Notes: a model not told the origin generated them from the sequence alone. 64,000 nt of DNA from Warburgia ugandensis (GCA_035236585.1 CP141132.1:61539880-61603879); one strand, 5' to 3'; positions 1-14,700 are shown, counted from the stretch's first letter. A program made the numbers and translations.

Positions 1-2394
<2,394 letters not shown>

Positions 2395-2411
2395 ACTCAA
2401 TATGTATCCCA
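2395..2411 (+). repeat. Target site duplication of RTE LINE, left copy
   Basis: The 17-mer ACTCAATATGTATCCCA occurs here and again, identically, at 4783-4799. Between the two copies lies a LINE with a (GAT)n tail. This marks the insertion limits and shows that LTR copy A was the target. Confidence 0.93.
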
Positions 2412-2460
2412 ACTCCGCCAATGCCGTTCCCAAGCCCGAATAAAAAAGGAGGAGGGTCTT

Positions 2461-2830
2461 GCATCAGGTGCCAGCCGGCAAGGGGGAAGTTGAAGATGAT
2501 TCTATTATTTCTTTTTTACAAATGAATGTGCATTTGTATATTAGTTTGTGAGGAAGAAATGAAAATCATCTCCAGCTTCTTAAAAGATGGCAACCCTTGT
2601 GTCAGGTAGCCAGTCGACAAGGGGGAAGTTGAAGATGATTTTATTATTTCTTTCTTACAAATAAATATGCATTTGTATATTAGTTTGTGAGGAAAATGAA
2701 AATCATCTTCAGCTTCTTAAAATATGGCCACCCTTGCGTCAGGTAGCCAGCCGACAAGGGTGAAGCTGAAGATGATTTTAATGATTTTAATGAAAATCAT
2801 CTTCAGCTTTTAAAAACTATGGCAACCCCA
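2461..2830 (+). repeat. LINE 5' tandem repeat, three units of about 137 bp
   Basis: Units start at 2461, 2599 and 2736 with 'g(c/t)(a/g)tcaggt(a)gccag' and spacing of 138 and 137 bp. The third unit is shortened. Each unit carries an inverted pair, 'gaagttgaagatgatt' near its start and 'aatcatcttcagcttc' near its end, so it could fold as a long hairpin. It lies upstream of the LINE reading frame and may be a promoter array; that role is inference. Confidence 0.85.
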
Positions 2831-2870
2831 ACATGACATGAATTGAAAACTGAAATTCGCTCAAGCTAGG

Positions 2871-3071
2871 GCGTTCCCCATAAGCAACATGCTGCATCGG
2901 ATCTCGAATGCGGTGAAAAATATGCAAGGGTTGCTAGGGCGTTCTCACAGAAGCGACGCGCTACATCGGATCCCGGGTGTAGTAAAAAATGGGCAAGGGC
3001 TACTAGAGCGTCCCCTCATAAGCGACGCGCTGCATCAGAACCCAGGTGCAGTGAAAAGTGGACATGGGTTC
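2871..3071 (+). repeat. LINE 5' tandem repeat, three units of about 69 bp
   Basis: Units begin at 2871, 2939 and 3009 with 'gcgttc(t)c' or 'gcgtcccc' and share 'aagcgacgcgctgcatc'. In one frame they encode repeated RSDALHRIPG-like peptides. That frame leads towards the endonuclease, so the array may be 5' leader or the N-terminus of the LINE protein. Confidence 0.85.
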
Positions 3072-3109
3072 ATACCATAGAGGTCGAGAAAGGCGATAGT
3101 AAATAGGTT

Positions 3110-4755
3110 ATCTCCAAAACATAAGATTCGCATCGCTACATGGAATATAGGGACACTGACAGGTAAGAGTTTGGAGTTAGTAGACACGATGAAATGTAGG
3201 AGAGTGAACATCGTTTGTATCCAAGAAACCAAGTGGAAAGGGGCTAAAGCTAGAGAAATAGATGGGTACAAATTATGGTACGTAGGAAAGGAAAATAATA
3301 AAAATGGTGTAGGAATAATAGTGGATAAGGAATTAAAGGATAAAGTTGTGGATGTTAAAAGAATCAGTGATAGAATTATAACAATAAAAATAATTCTAGG
3401 AGAGCAGATTATAAATATTATAAGTGCATATGCACCACAAGTAGGGTTACAAGATATAATTAAGAGACAATTTTGGGAAGATATGGAGGGAGTCATGCAA
3501 GAAATTCCCAACACTGAGGGGATATTTATAGGAGCAGACTTATATGGCCATGTAGGAAAAGATAAGGAAGGATATGATAGAATACACGGAGGGTATGGTA
3601 TAGGTGAATGAAACGAGATGGAGGAGAATATCCTCGATTTTGCTTTGTCATATAACCTATCCATTGCAAATACACTCTTTAAATTGAGGGATGAACAATT
3701 AATAACCTTTAAAAGTGGACGTCATAAAAGCCAAATAGACTTTTTTCTACTTAGGAATAATGAACGATCTATATGTAAGGATTGTAAGGTGATACCCGGT
3801 GAGAGTTTAACCTCACAACATAGGTTAATGGTCATGGATATTCATATTAAAAGATGGAGTGAAAGAACTGAACTTAATACACATCCAAAAACTAAGTGGT
3901 GGAACTTAAAAGGAGAGAAAATAACCTCATTCAAAAATAAGTTGATGGTAGAAGGAAATTGGAACTATGAAATATAAGTAAATACCATGTGGACTAATAT
4001 GGTTGAGTCCATTAAGAAAGTGGCAAAAGATGTCTTAGGAGTATCTAAAGGTAAAAGGCTATTAACAAAGGAAGGATTTAAAATTAGCCGAACTAAGACA
4101 GAATATATGGAATGTAATTTTAGTAAGGAGAGTAGGAGTGGAGCACCAGTCAAGATTGATAACCAAGAGGTCCCCATGAGAGACCACTTCCGATACTTAG
4201 GATCATTGATCCATGAGAGTGGAGAGATTGAGAGGGAGGTTACCCAGAGAATCCAATCGGGTTGGAACAAATGGAGATGTGCATCGGGTGTTTTATGTGA
4301 TCGGCGGGTGCCACTCAAACTAAAGGAAAAATTCTATAGGATGGCTATTAGGTCGGCCATGCTCTATGGATCAGAGTGTTAGGCAGTTAAGGAACATCAT
4401 ACTCATAGGCTGAGTGTCGCAGAAATGAGGATGTTGAGATGGATGAGTGGTAAGACAAGAAAGGATAGAATTAGGAATGAAAACATTAGAAGAAACTTAG
4501 GAGTAGCACCAATAGATAACAAGATGAGAGAGATTAGACTTGGATGGTTTGGACATGTCTAACGGAGACCGAAAATGGCATTGGTTAGAAGGAGTGAGGC
4601 AATGCAAGTCAAAGGTTCTAAAAGGGCGAGGGGAAGGCCCAAAAGAACTTCGATAGAAGTGGTGAGAAAAGATTTAAAAACTTTGGTACTAAATGAAACC
4701 ATGGTATTTAATAGAGTGGAATGGAGGAATAAGATTCATGTGGCCGACCCCTAAT
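3110..4755 (+). pseudogene. RTE LINE polyprotein remnant (endonuclease plus RT C-terminal region)
   Basis: The endonuclease begins around 3132 (TWNIGTLTGKSLEL) and runs to about 3860 (QHRLMVMDIH). IQETKWKG, ISAYAP and SQIDF are the AP-endonuclease landmarks. The GADxNGHVG motif usual in this clade reads GADLYGHVG, so the expected Asn is Tyr. In-frame stops occur at about 3609 and 3975. After GVSKGK near 4053 the sequence jumps to ISRTKTEYMECNF, which normally lies after the RT palm. Further stops are at 4380 and 4561. The C-terminal domain '[20 protein letters not shown]' is well preserved. It is not functional. Confidence 0.88.
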
Positions 4756-4782
4756 TGGGATAAGGTCTTGATGATGATGATG

Positions 4783-4799
4783 ACTCAATATGTATCCCA
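4783..4799 (+). repeat. Target site duplication of RTE LINE, right copy
   Basis: Identical to 2395-2411 and directly after the GAT-rich LINE tail. Three TGs and a GA overlap make the outermost base uncertain by one or two. Confidence 0.93.
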
Positions 4800-5165
4800 T
4801 TCTTCAGAATTGGATGATAAATAACAATGGATTTCCTTTTGAATTTGCTATTATATGATTTTTCATATTCAATAATAAAACTACCTATAGAGGTGCAAAC
4901 TTGATGAGATATTGCATTTATTTACAATATCCCAAACTTAAAGAAGTAGATTGGGAGTGGGTGGTTGAAAAATAGGACAAATAGTTGTGGAAGAGGCCAG
5001 AGAAGGTAATGTCAAAGAGGTGCACAACCTTGTTGATATTATTCTAGAGTTAATGTTAGTAAGTTGATTTGTTATGACTTTTATTTCTTGGATGTGTTGA
5101 TGTGATTGGAATAATTATGGTAGAATTAGTTCAATTTTTTAAAGTGTTTTTTATATGAGTAAACT
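4800..5165 (+). repeat. Decayed LTR-like repeat, copy A, right part (fossil)
   Basis: This continues the repeat interrupted by the LINE. 'gatattgcatttatttacaatatc' aligns by eye with 'gatattgtacttgtttacaatatc' in the solo LTR near 51012 and with LTR copy D near 53302. The terminal section seen at the ends of the other LTR copies is not recognisable here, so the copy seems truncated. Its right limit is approximate. Confidence 0.55.
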
Positions 5166-5770
5166 TCAATTTTCAAACACATAAATATGTGTATATACAT
5201 GTGATTGGATGGATATAGGCCTCCCATGTCAATATTTTGCTATACGATGGTTTATCAAGGACACTACATTGTATGCAAAAATGTACGAGGTCTGAAATAG
5301 AAAGAAGACTTATGAATTTTTGGTAGAAATAAAACAATGATTGTATTGAACCATCCATGTTTTGTGAATGAAGAATGGAACATAGGATTTTTAAGTCTTT
5401 TATAGAAAATGCTTTTTGCTGGTTGTTTCTAAAACTTCTTTCTAAACTTAGGACCCCACATTTGAAAAAGATTTGTAAAATATTTGTCGATGTCATAGGG
5501 TAGGACTTCCATACTGTAAAAGAGGCGCGTCTCACATTAACTTGCTGTGGGCTAGTGTCTTACTAGAGCATCCTTTATTATGGAAAAAGAGTGCACTAAG
5601 TATTATTAGTTAGGCACAAATAGAGTCCATTGAGGTCAACAAGTAGATATCAAATATTTATCCTCAATGCTAATTTAATCTCAACTCATAGTGTCTAGTA
5701 GAGTATAAGATATTAGAGTAATTCTTAGAGCATATGATATTGTAGTTGTGTCTTTCTTATCATCTATCCT
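5166..5770. other. No gene seen
   Basis: AT-rich intergenic sequence. The one longer reading frame on the minus strand (5173-5535) resembles no family I know and is probably chance. Confidence 0.5.
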
Positions 5771-5914
5771 AACGTGTCTTTACAATTAACTCCTAGAGCA
5801 AGTGGATATTAAATATTTTACAAGTCATTCCTTATATGTAGTAATGTGTCTTTGCCATTAATTCATAGAGCAAGTAGGTATCAAATATTTTACTAGAAAT
5901 TCCTTGTTTATAAT
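5771..5914 (+). repeat. Tandem pair, 72-bp unit
   Basis: 'aacgtgtctttacaattaac' at 5771 and 'aatgtgtctttgccattaat' at 5843 begin two units sharing 'agagcaagt(a)gg(a)tat(t/c)aaatatttta'. A more decayed third unit may lie just upstream, around 5690-5770. It abuts the truncated LINE. No function is apparent. Confidence 0.75.
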
Positions 5915-5916
5915 AG

Positions 5917-6272
5917 TGCTGAGACGGATGAGTGGCAAGACAAGAAAGGATAGAATTAGAAATGAAACAATAGAGGAACTTTGGAGTAACACCAATAGGT
6001 AACAAGATTAGGAAGGAGATACATAGATGGTTTGGGCATGTCCAATGGAGATAAAAAATGGCACCAGTTAGAAAGAGTGAGTTGATCCAAATCAAAGGAT
6101 CTCAAAAGGCAAGGGGAAGGCTAAAAAAAAAAGAAGAAGGATAGAAGTGGTGAGAAAATATTTAAAAAATTTTAGACTAAATGAAGCCATGACGCTTAAT
6201 AGAGGGGAATGGAGGAACAAGATTCATGAGGTAGACCCTAATTGGGATAAGGCCTAGATGATGATGATGATG
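5917..6272 (+). mobile_element. RTE LINE, 5'-truncated 3' end
   Basis: A second copy of the LINE family at 2412-4782, holding only the last 356 bp. It encodes '[14 protein letters not shown]' followed by the conserved C-terminus and ends 'gaccctaattgggataaggc' plus (GAT)n. Short frameshifts and an A-rich expansion near 6125 break the frame. No clean target duplication was found. 5' truncation is usual for LINEs. Confidence 0.88.
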
Positions 6273-6371
6273 TACCAATGTTTTTTTTCTTCTTTCCATA
6301 ATTATACAATAATTCCTGATTGTAAATTCTTGTTTCTTTTGATGGTTTCTTTTCACCAATAATTTTCATCA

Positions 6372-8800
6372 TGGCTGAAGATTTAGGACCATGATGTATA
6401 TTATGAGGGAGGAATGGTAGCATAGGTTGACAACTATACTAGTCAAATTGTATCCAAGCTTGACATCCTACAATTTGTTATAGAGTTTCATTATGAGGAG
6501 TAGGTCAAGGCGTTGGTCTATGTAGAAATGAATGATGATTAACCAAAAGATAAAGATCACTGCCTTTAGAACACAAAAGTGATAATGCTACTTTTGATGA
6601 GGAGATGATTCAATAGGGCTAGGGTGTAGGAACTAAAGAAGGCTACCAAGCCCTATCTTGATGGGCATTTAGGGAGATATTGCGTAATGCTTGTTTGACT
6701 AACTATATCTCATCTTTAGATGTGCAAAGCCCAAGGTTTTAGATTAGTATGATATTCAATGATGAAGAGAATGCTATAATTTCCTATTCATTTAAGATTA
6801 TGAGAGACATTAGGTTCACAAAAAGTGAAATTGAGGACACCTTGAAATTCATAATTTTCTTTTGAATAGCTAGCAAAAAAAAAAATTTAGATAAGTATAT
6901 GACTACACCTAACTAGATTGTTGGTTCAAATGGAGAATGAGGTCAAGAGGATTTACTATTTTGATGTGATGAAAGTACAGTCGTGGAGAGCTAAGGATAA
7001 GGACCATTACTTTAGGGTGAGGGACTATGTGGAAGATGCCAAGGATAAAAATTGAGAGATTATAGTGGAGTTGTATGTTCAGAGGCCCATACCAAGTGGA
7101 GGTCCTGTATTTCACGAGAAGTATGTGTGCTTCCATGGGTTATGCAAGGGATGGAGGAAAGGCTACAATCCCTTCATAGGATTAGATGGATGTTTTCTAA
7201 AATGGTGTTGCATGGTTTAGTTGTTGTGTGTTGTTGGTAGAGATGCCAAAGATCAGACGTTTCTAGTGGCATGCATGGTAGTTGAGACAATATGGAGTCT
7301 TGGACATGGTTTCTTAAACTTCTTCTGGCTGATCTTAGAATCAATGGAAAAGGATTTGACCTTGCTGTCATAAGTGATAAGGCAAAGGCAAATGTTTGAA
7401 TGTGATGTTCATATTTACTTGGATGTGGATTTAATGATGTTAATGACAAATTTTCTTTTTGAATGAATGTTAATGATAATTCTTTCTCAATTGTAAAGCA
7501 TATATCTCATCCATGTATATTTTGCTAGGACATGCATGCTTTGAAAGATCTTGTCCCCCTCGTTGAGCATAACAACTCTATAAGGCTACCATCAAGAAAA
7601 ATTCAAATCAAGGGTTTAGCTTGAAGCTTGGGTTGTATACTATTTCAAAGGCAACCATATAGTCCATTTGAAGCCAATTTGAAACATATTGGAGGGGGAG
7701 GGGGTGTTGTTAAATAAAAAAGTAGTGGAAGATTTTTGAGGTTAGGGTACAATGTCTTTTCATTGAGTATTCATTTTCATATGAGACAAGTGTGATACTA
7801 TTGATAACAACATTTTTGAAACATTTAAATTCTACATATTGGAGGCCAAAAAGATGCACATAATAGACATGTTGGAGATAATAGAAAGCAACTCATGAGA
7901 AGAATTAGTAGACAGAGACATAAAATTGAGAAAATCAAGGGAGAAACTATCCAAGGATACAAAAAAAGCTAGATTAAAATAAGGGATAGGCCTTTAAGTG
8001 ATGTTGTCTACAATAGATTTGACTTGCATAATGTTGGATACAAGGGTCAAGGACTTATTGTGAATCTCAGAAGTAGGACTTGTGCTTACAATTCATGGGA
8101 TCTAACTAGAATCCCATGTTTTCATGCAAATGGTAGCTATCTAGACCATGGATGTGGTGGTGGTAGAAGGCTATGTTGATGACTTTTACATGGTGGAAAG
8201 GTAGAAGACTTGTTATGCATACAAGATTAGTCTAGTCCAGGTTAGGTTGGTGTTGCCTCCTATAGGAAGCAGGATGCCAGTTAGGCTAAGGATGAAAAGA
8301 ATTAAGGAATCATTTGAAGACCTACAACAACCAGGTAGTATACTGGGAAGACATGGTAGACTCATCATATGCCAGCTGAGGTACAACAAGAAGGAGATCC
8401 TTAACAAGAAGAAGGGCCCTTTTCTCTTCTCAATGCAGACCAAAAAGGCTATGAGAAAGACCAACGAAATAATAAGTAAGAAACACAAATACATTTCATC
8501 CAACTACATTGAAATTTGTTTGAAATACGTTTCATGTTACTTTTCATAAGTGAAAATCTAACTACACTAAATTTGTTGTCACATGATGTATCTATCACCT
8601 CTGTTCGAACCATAGCTAGAAAGATAAGAAATGCTAATACTTCAATGGAAACAATGCCACCAACTAAAGGAAATTGAACAATTGTAAGGGGTTTTACACC
8701 AACAAGATAGAAGACAGTAGTTAGGATGCAAAGAAGTCCACCTTTGGGATTTGGAGTTTTTACTTCTCAAGAGGATGGCTTGAGATATGCCATGGTAATA
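6372..8800 (+). pseudogene. Mutator-like (MULE, MuDR-type) transposase, dead
   Basis: Scattered in-frame segments match the MuDR transposase order. A MuDR N-terminal domain lies around 6740-6850 (ISMIFNDEENAIISYSFKIM). The MULE DDE core lies around 6935-7400 (VRDYVEDAKD, VCFHGLCKGW, YNPFIGLDGC, VISDKAKANV). 'NNIFETFKFYILEAKKMHII' is near 7805. A SWIM zinc finger is around 8085-8140, where 'AYNSWDLTRIPCFHA' carries the Cys and His. A C-terminal 'PPIGSRMPVRLRMKRI' is at 8256 and 'PPLGFGVFT' near 8730. Many stops and frame changes occur, for example after DAKDKN and inside the DDE core. Terminal inverted repeats were not found. It is a fossil of an autonomous MULE. Confidence 0.85.
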
Positions 8801-10524
8801 TCTTAGATAATGTACACATGCTTGGTACATACACATGACTACTAATCCTTCTTTCACATTTGATCTTTGTAGATGCCTAGCCAACCAAGATATTACGTGG
8901 TGCATCATTCAAATGGAAAGGGAGACTTTTTGTTACACCTACCACCTTTCAAAATGAATGAGATGCAAGGGTTGAAAAGAATGGAAGCATTAGGACTCAA
9001 TAAAGACATCATGGATCATCAAATGATCTATTGGATGCCAAGAGTGCTAGAATTTGATACGGTGGTTTAACATGTGATTTTGAAACATATGAAAGGGTGA
9101 CCTTGTAGTTTTGGTGGGGTGAAGTGGGGTAAACTTGAATTAATGCAATGCTGATAGGGGCATCATAGCATGTTGTGGTTGATAGTCTAATTCATGGTGT
9201 TGTAAATAATAATGGATAGTTTTACTCATACATACAATTAGAAGCTTATGTTTACTTTAGATTCTTCAAACTTTTTATCTTCTATTTTTTTATTTGCTAG
9301 CAATTTTGAAACATGATACATATGTGAATGTTGTTATGGATCTTGAATGATGAGGTCTTGTTATAGAAAAATTGATGTTAGCAAGGTGGTTAAGGCAATT
9401 AATTTATTTGAAGATAAGTTCTTTTAACTACTAGCTACGGTTAATTACCAGGTGCTGCATATTTATGAACTCATATTTGAAATAATAATAGTTACTTCTA
9501 TGCATATTACATGCAAAAAATTGATATTGACAAGGTGGTTAAGGCAATTAAGTAATTTGATTCTAAGTTTCTAGAACATATGGATGTTCTATGTGCTAGT
9601 TTGACATACATAATTGTACGCACTTGTTTTTGTTAGTGACATATTTCAATGGGAAAGTTTGTTGCTCTTCCCTAATCAACAAAGCATCCACTTATTGAAA
9701 GGGGAACCAAACATAGTAGTATCTTTTAAATAACAACTAGTTGCTGCAAATTGAATAATTCCTGGTCATAGCAACTCATTTAAGGTTGCACAAGTTTTGG
9801 GTCAGTAGAAAAGAATCAAATTCATTGTATTGTTGGTTAGTAATAACACCTATAAACTAAACTGCCAATTGGTCAGCCAAACATTTCTGTCATTGGTGTA
9901 TAGTTGCTGCAAGAAATCTAATGAATTATAGTAAGCTTGAAATCCACTCTTTTCATTATATGAAGCTTCTAATGCAACATTAGATTGTGAACATTTAGGT
10001 TCAATTGCTGCAATTTACTAAGGTTTCAGCTAGTTCTTCTCTTTACTAGTATGCATTTGTTACACCTAACATTTAGGACACAATTTGTAATTCCATATTA
10101 TCATAAACACAATTTTTTCCTTAACCATTAACTTTGAACGGGTTTTTGTTTGCTATTGCTTGGGATCGTGAGAGATTAGATAATATGAATAGAAGTTTAT
10201 GTTGATGGCTCATAAGTGAAGATCTTAACATAGATCTCTTAAGTTATTATAGATTTCACTTCTTTTTTTTTCTTTACTTATTTCTTTACCAACTTTTTAC
10301 TTCTTCATATGCTTAGTTCAGATTATTCAATGACTTTGTGCTGGTCACCATTTGGGAGATGTGGAAGAAAGGGTCCACAAGAAGCTTCATAGGGTGTTGG
10401 AAGTCTACCACAAGCCTCTTTCAATGTTGTTAATGCTTGATTTTTCATCATTAATTAAAGCACACTTGTTAGAGTTGAGTATCATTCTTTTACTTTCAAT
10501 GTTCTCCACTATATTATGGAAAAA
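8801..10524. other. No gene seen; possible MULE flank
   Basis: AT-rich. A 65-codon open frame at 8873-9070 resembles nothing I know. The MULE right end may lie here but I cannot point to it. The stretch ends at the CACTA element's AAA target site. Confidence 0.5.
9362..9580 (+). repeat. Local direct repeat
   Basis: 'gcaaggtggttaaggcaatt' near 9380 and 'acaaggtggttaaggcaatt' near 9528 sit in about 60-bp copies spaced about 148 bp apart, with 'aaaattgat(g/a)tt(a/g)' before each. It is probably a short tandem duplication that has diverged. Confidence 0.7.
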
Positions 10525-10552
10525 CACTACTATGCAATGGGGGCTTTTAAAG
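10525..10552 (+). repeat. CACTA copy 1, left terminal inverted repeat
   Basis: Begins CACTACTATGC and shares GGGGCTTTTAAAG with the right terminus (GAGGGCTTTAAAG inwards). It is preceded by AAA. Confidence 0.85.
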
Positions 10553-10555
10553 TTT

Positions 10556-10770
10556 GTTAAAACTGATAATAGAAGTTGCTTAATAAGCGACTTCTATAGA
10601 CCAACTTGAAAAGTTGTTTAAATAAACGACTTCTAAAATCCTAAACTTTTAGAAGTCGTTTATTTAAATGACTTCTAAAATTAAATACTTTAGAATTCGT
10701 TTATAATTAAACAATTTCTAAAGTTTAGGAATTTAGAAGTCGTTTAAAAATAAATGACTTCTAAAGTTAT
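10556..10770. repeat. CACTA left subterminal repeats
   Basis: Multiple direct and inverted copies of AGAAGTCGTTTA and its complement TAAACGACTTCT, often paired as near-palindromes (for example around 10647-10681). Such clustered motifs are the binding sites of the TNPA-type protein in En/Spm. That they bind this element's own protein is inference. Confidence 0.88.
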
Positions 10771-10799
10771 AATTTATTTTTTTTTTAATTTTGTTTTCT

Positions 10800-11450
10800 A
10801 GATCTACCACTTGTATACATTGAAAACCTGATACTCAAATAATGTTTATAAACATTAAAAACCTGTTAATATGCAACATTCATCTACTTCTTTATACAAA
10901 TTCACTTGTATATATTAATTGGATAAGAAACATCATATACACCTTGATACTTCAATCTACAAAAACATGAAAAAGAAACAACCACTACAAAGCATCCACA
11001 TATTTATTTATTGATACATTACCACCTGTGTATACATGAATAATAAACTGTCTATGCACCTAATACTACTTTAAACAACCTTTATAAGCATGAAAAACCA
11101 AACATCATATACACATAATACCTCAATCTCCATAAGCAATTCCAAACACCATCCACTACAATGCAACAACATCTTTCTTGATACACTACCACCTGTGTAT
11201 ACATTGAATAATATACTCATAATACAAACTTTCTTTATAAATATGAAAAACCAAACATCCAATACAACATTCATCCACTTGTTTCTTGATACCCTGAATT
11301 GATCTTAAAATATAATGCTTAATACATCCATAATGACTACAAAACATCCATATTCATCATTACCCATCCACATCTATCTTGAAAATAATTTATATAAGAA
11401 ACGACAACATATGCATTGTATATAACATCCACATTCACTTCATTTGTAAA
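10800..11450. repeat. Degenerate tandem repeats inside CACTA copy 1
   Basis: 'accacctgtgtatacat' recurs at about 11021 and 11187, with weaker copies near 10805 and 11285, interspersed with 'catgaaaaaccaaacatc'. The unit is about 165 bp and much decayed. A related stretch occurs inverted near the end of CACTA copy 2 (about 52680-52930), so it is part of the family and not a chance event. Confidence 0.65.
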
Positions 11451-11728
11451 TCCATACACATTCACATTTACTTTTACACTCCAACCCTCTCATTCTTCAT
11501 CTCATAAAAGTTATATACTTCAACCGCCACATATTCAATCCATGTTCAAACTTGAAATTCACTTCATCCATACTCATTTATTCCAACACTCCAAATTTCT
11601 ACTCATTCATTGCATAAAATACAAATATATATATTTCAAAGAAAATAATAAAATCCAAAGGAGCATACACAAGTCAATGGAAAAAATACTTTATTATGTA
11701 TTTTAAGTTCATGTAGTTACTCCAACAA

Positions 11729-14700
11729 CTAATTGAAAGTCATTACATAGTTAGCCCATTTAGATCTTATTTCATTAAGAATTACCCTGGAGCAAGTCTT
11801 CTTGGATACCCACTCCGAAAGCACAGCAGCCTGAAATACAACATATTCAATTAAGCGAAATTTTTTTAGCTAGATCTGTAAAAACAGTAGAAACATATAA
11901 GATATGGGAAAAAAAAAGTTTTTTTACCTTTCTTAAATGGGAGATAGGGGTACCATTGATTGCGAGGGTCCTCATGTACTTCAAGACATAAAACCCACAC
12001 TCCCAATCTGACTATTGTCAAGGGCACTATGGAACAAGGACAACAAAACAACTAATAAATATCATTTATAATAATGTTGGTTTAATTACTGATAACTTAG
12101 AGCAATTAATTGTTTTGTATACTTTGACATTCTTCCAAGTGAGTTTTGGTGGTTATATAATCTTTGTCTGAACAGCCCAATCAAATCAAACCCTACAAAT
12201 TTATATTTCAAGTACATTATAGATGAATAACAAATTATGTACTTATATACACATAACACATGAAAAAAATAAATTCTTACTTATTTATAATATTTGCGAG
12301 GGCTAGACGGACGTGCGATCCACAAGAATAAAAAAAGAAAGCATGCCCACCGTGCACATCCAAAATGAGCAACATCCAATGAGACCTACATAGACAGTCA
12401 CACGGATTGTAATGGAAGTTGACAATCCCAAGGTATAGAATAATTTGACAAGAAAACAAGAAAATTAAAACTTACCCACTATTGTAGGGAATCATAAAGC
12501 CCTGTCCCTTAGAGTAGCAAAATAGGCCTACTAAAATATCCTAATTATGATGCTCAATCAACCATTGTGCCAAAGCTCTAGAAATGATGCCAGGGTCAAG
12601 GAATTGGTAAAGTGTGCCCTCACCCTCACCCTCAAAAAAGCCAGTAGCATCATTCAAGAACCTATATAGAAGAAATAATTGGTACATATACCATTAAAAT
12701 GTAACATGTAATTAAATGTCAAATGATTTATAAGCAAGTATGTGCATATATACCCCATATAGGAGACAATGTGAGGGTGTTTGAGTTGATCCCATTGGTA
12801 AATGTGTAATAGGTCCTCTGCCATAAGTGGCACTTCAACAACACTATCGGCAAGCATTCCCCTCTTGATTTGTACAGGATCGATGCCCATATTGCTGTTG
12901 ATGAGACTATCGAGTAGCCTTAGGGATTGAGGCGTGTTAGGTGGGACTTCCACATGCTCTTGGGTTGAATGCTGTAAAAGATGTAAAAATTCATAGCTAA
13001 TTAATATTAATATATAAAGATGGCCTAATTTATGATGAAAGAAAAACCAAATATATATACAAGTACCTGTTCCATTGGTGCAGCAACAACAGGTGCCACT
13101 GGAATGGGGGCCGATCTCGGTGCTGCATGTTGTTTCTGATTAACCATATATAGTTATTAAAAGACTTCTATGAGGCCTTTAGTTAAGGAATGTTAATGAG
13201 AAAGGTAGTATGATAAGGTACATACAGTGGACTCTATGGGAATGACTAGTTCCTCTGGCCAAGTGATGTGATATGCAACTACCTGCCTAATGGTTATAAT
13301 ATTTTTCATTTCTAATGGTAATGGTAGGCAGGCATTAGCATTCCAAGCCATGGTAATGAAACCCGCTTAGCTCCTTGTGGCATAATAATTTCATGCAAAA
13401 TGTTTAATTCATGCTCATAGCATGAACCAACTGCCATGATATTTTGATGGGATTCCAAGGCCAATAAGCATTGATCCACTTGCAGCGCAAATATGCAATA
13501 GATAAGTTGAGATATATAAAATATTATTACAAAATGACAATGAAAATTTATAGTTTTTTCTATGTACGTATATACCTCATGGGCAGGAATTTCTAGTTCA
13601 TGGGGAGGCAGACGTCCTTCATCATCTTCTTCGGTTGGGGAATTATAGCTTGCATGTGATGGAGGTATAGTGGGGTTGGGAGTATTATGAGTAGGGGATG
13701 TAGCAACCATCATCAAACCTCCCTCTTGCATCTATCTAATTATATTTTGCCTTACTTTTCCAATGAACGCATTATAGGCTGCCTCATCATCTTAAACTTT
13801 AGGTATAAGTCATCTACCAAAGAATATAGAAGGAACAATATTGTGACCCATGCCCCTAAATCGACTAGGGTGGTCTTCATTATTGCCCATAGCCATATAT
13901 AGGATGTCTTCCTTGGCAGTAGTGTTGCTTAAAGTTCCTGTAGTAGTGCTTTCTTGGGTAAGAGCGTCTTACAAAATTTAGTCAGAAGACATGATCATTT
14001 GATCTAATTAATTATAAAAAATTTACAGACAGGTGGAACCACTTATTATGTGCAAAGCAATTTGTGCAGTAGTTTCATCTGAGAACTTCTCGTCTGTATG
14101 GCCCACTGAGTGCGCCATCTTCCAAAGAATGGAGCGATCAATGGGTTTCATAGTCCCAACTTTTTTTTGCTATCAAGCAAAGGCACTATAGTTAGAGAAC
14201 ATGTATATAATTATAGTAGCATTAAATTGAATGGGATAAATTATCATAGATACTTACTTCGTGCTCTTCTAAACAAGTGTAGACCATCCTAAATAGGTGG
14301 TGTTGCAAATTTGTTTCGTGCACCATTCTTCCCCTTGCACTCTTCACCTACACATTTTTACATGCGTGATCAAGTACAATAAATTGAACGTTACATGTAA
14401 TTAAAAGAATGAAGCGTCATTTCTGCACATACCTCAAACTCAGTGAAGGTGCAGTTTTGTACAAATGGATTCCAAGCATCCTAGTTGATGATGTCGGAGT
14501 AAATGGAAGGCACCATGTACAACCTTAACAGATTATTGACATTTGGAACTATGTACTTGCGAACAAGGTAGTTCTTCCATTTTCTCCATTGCTCACCAGT
14601 GCCTTGTAAAGCACACATCTTCTTGTCATCTGGCATGTCAAAGGTAGACTACAAATGGAAGACATCAATTTATTATATTTGAAAAATAAGGAAAGTTATA

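Larger units (their letters stand above)
2412..4782 (+). mobile_element. RTE-clade LINE, internally deleted, with target duplications
   Basis: A non-LTR retrotransposon of the plant RTE type. In order it has a 5' region with two tandem-repeat arrays, an AP-type endonuclease, the C-terminal part of the reverse transcriptase polyprotein, and a 3' end 'gacccctaattgggataagg' followed by GAT repeats, as is usual for this clade. The flanks carry a perfect 17-bp duplication, so the insertion is delimited. The whole reverse-transcriptase finger and palm region, including the YADD motif, is absent between about 4055 and 4065. The copy is about 2.4 kb, shorter than full-length relatives. It could have moved only with enzymes supplied by another copy. 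Confidence 0.9.

Noticed and set aside
6177-6423. Frame with a His run near the (GAT)n tail
   Set aside because: The His run is the reverse reading of the LINE tail repeat. It is not a metal-binding protein.
8873-9070. 65-codon frame as a small gene
   Set aside because: It has no recognisable domain or promoter and no resemblance to anything known. It sits in the flank of a dead MULE.
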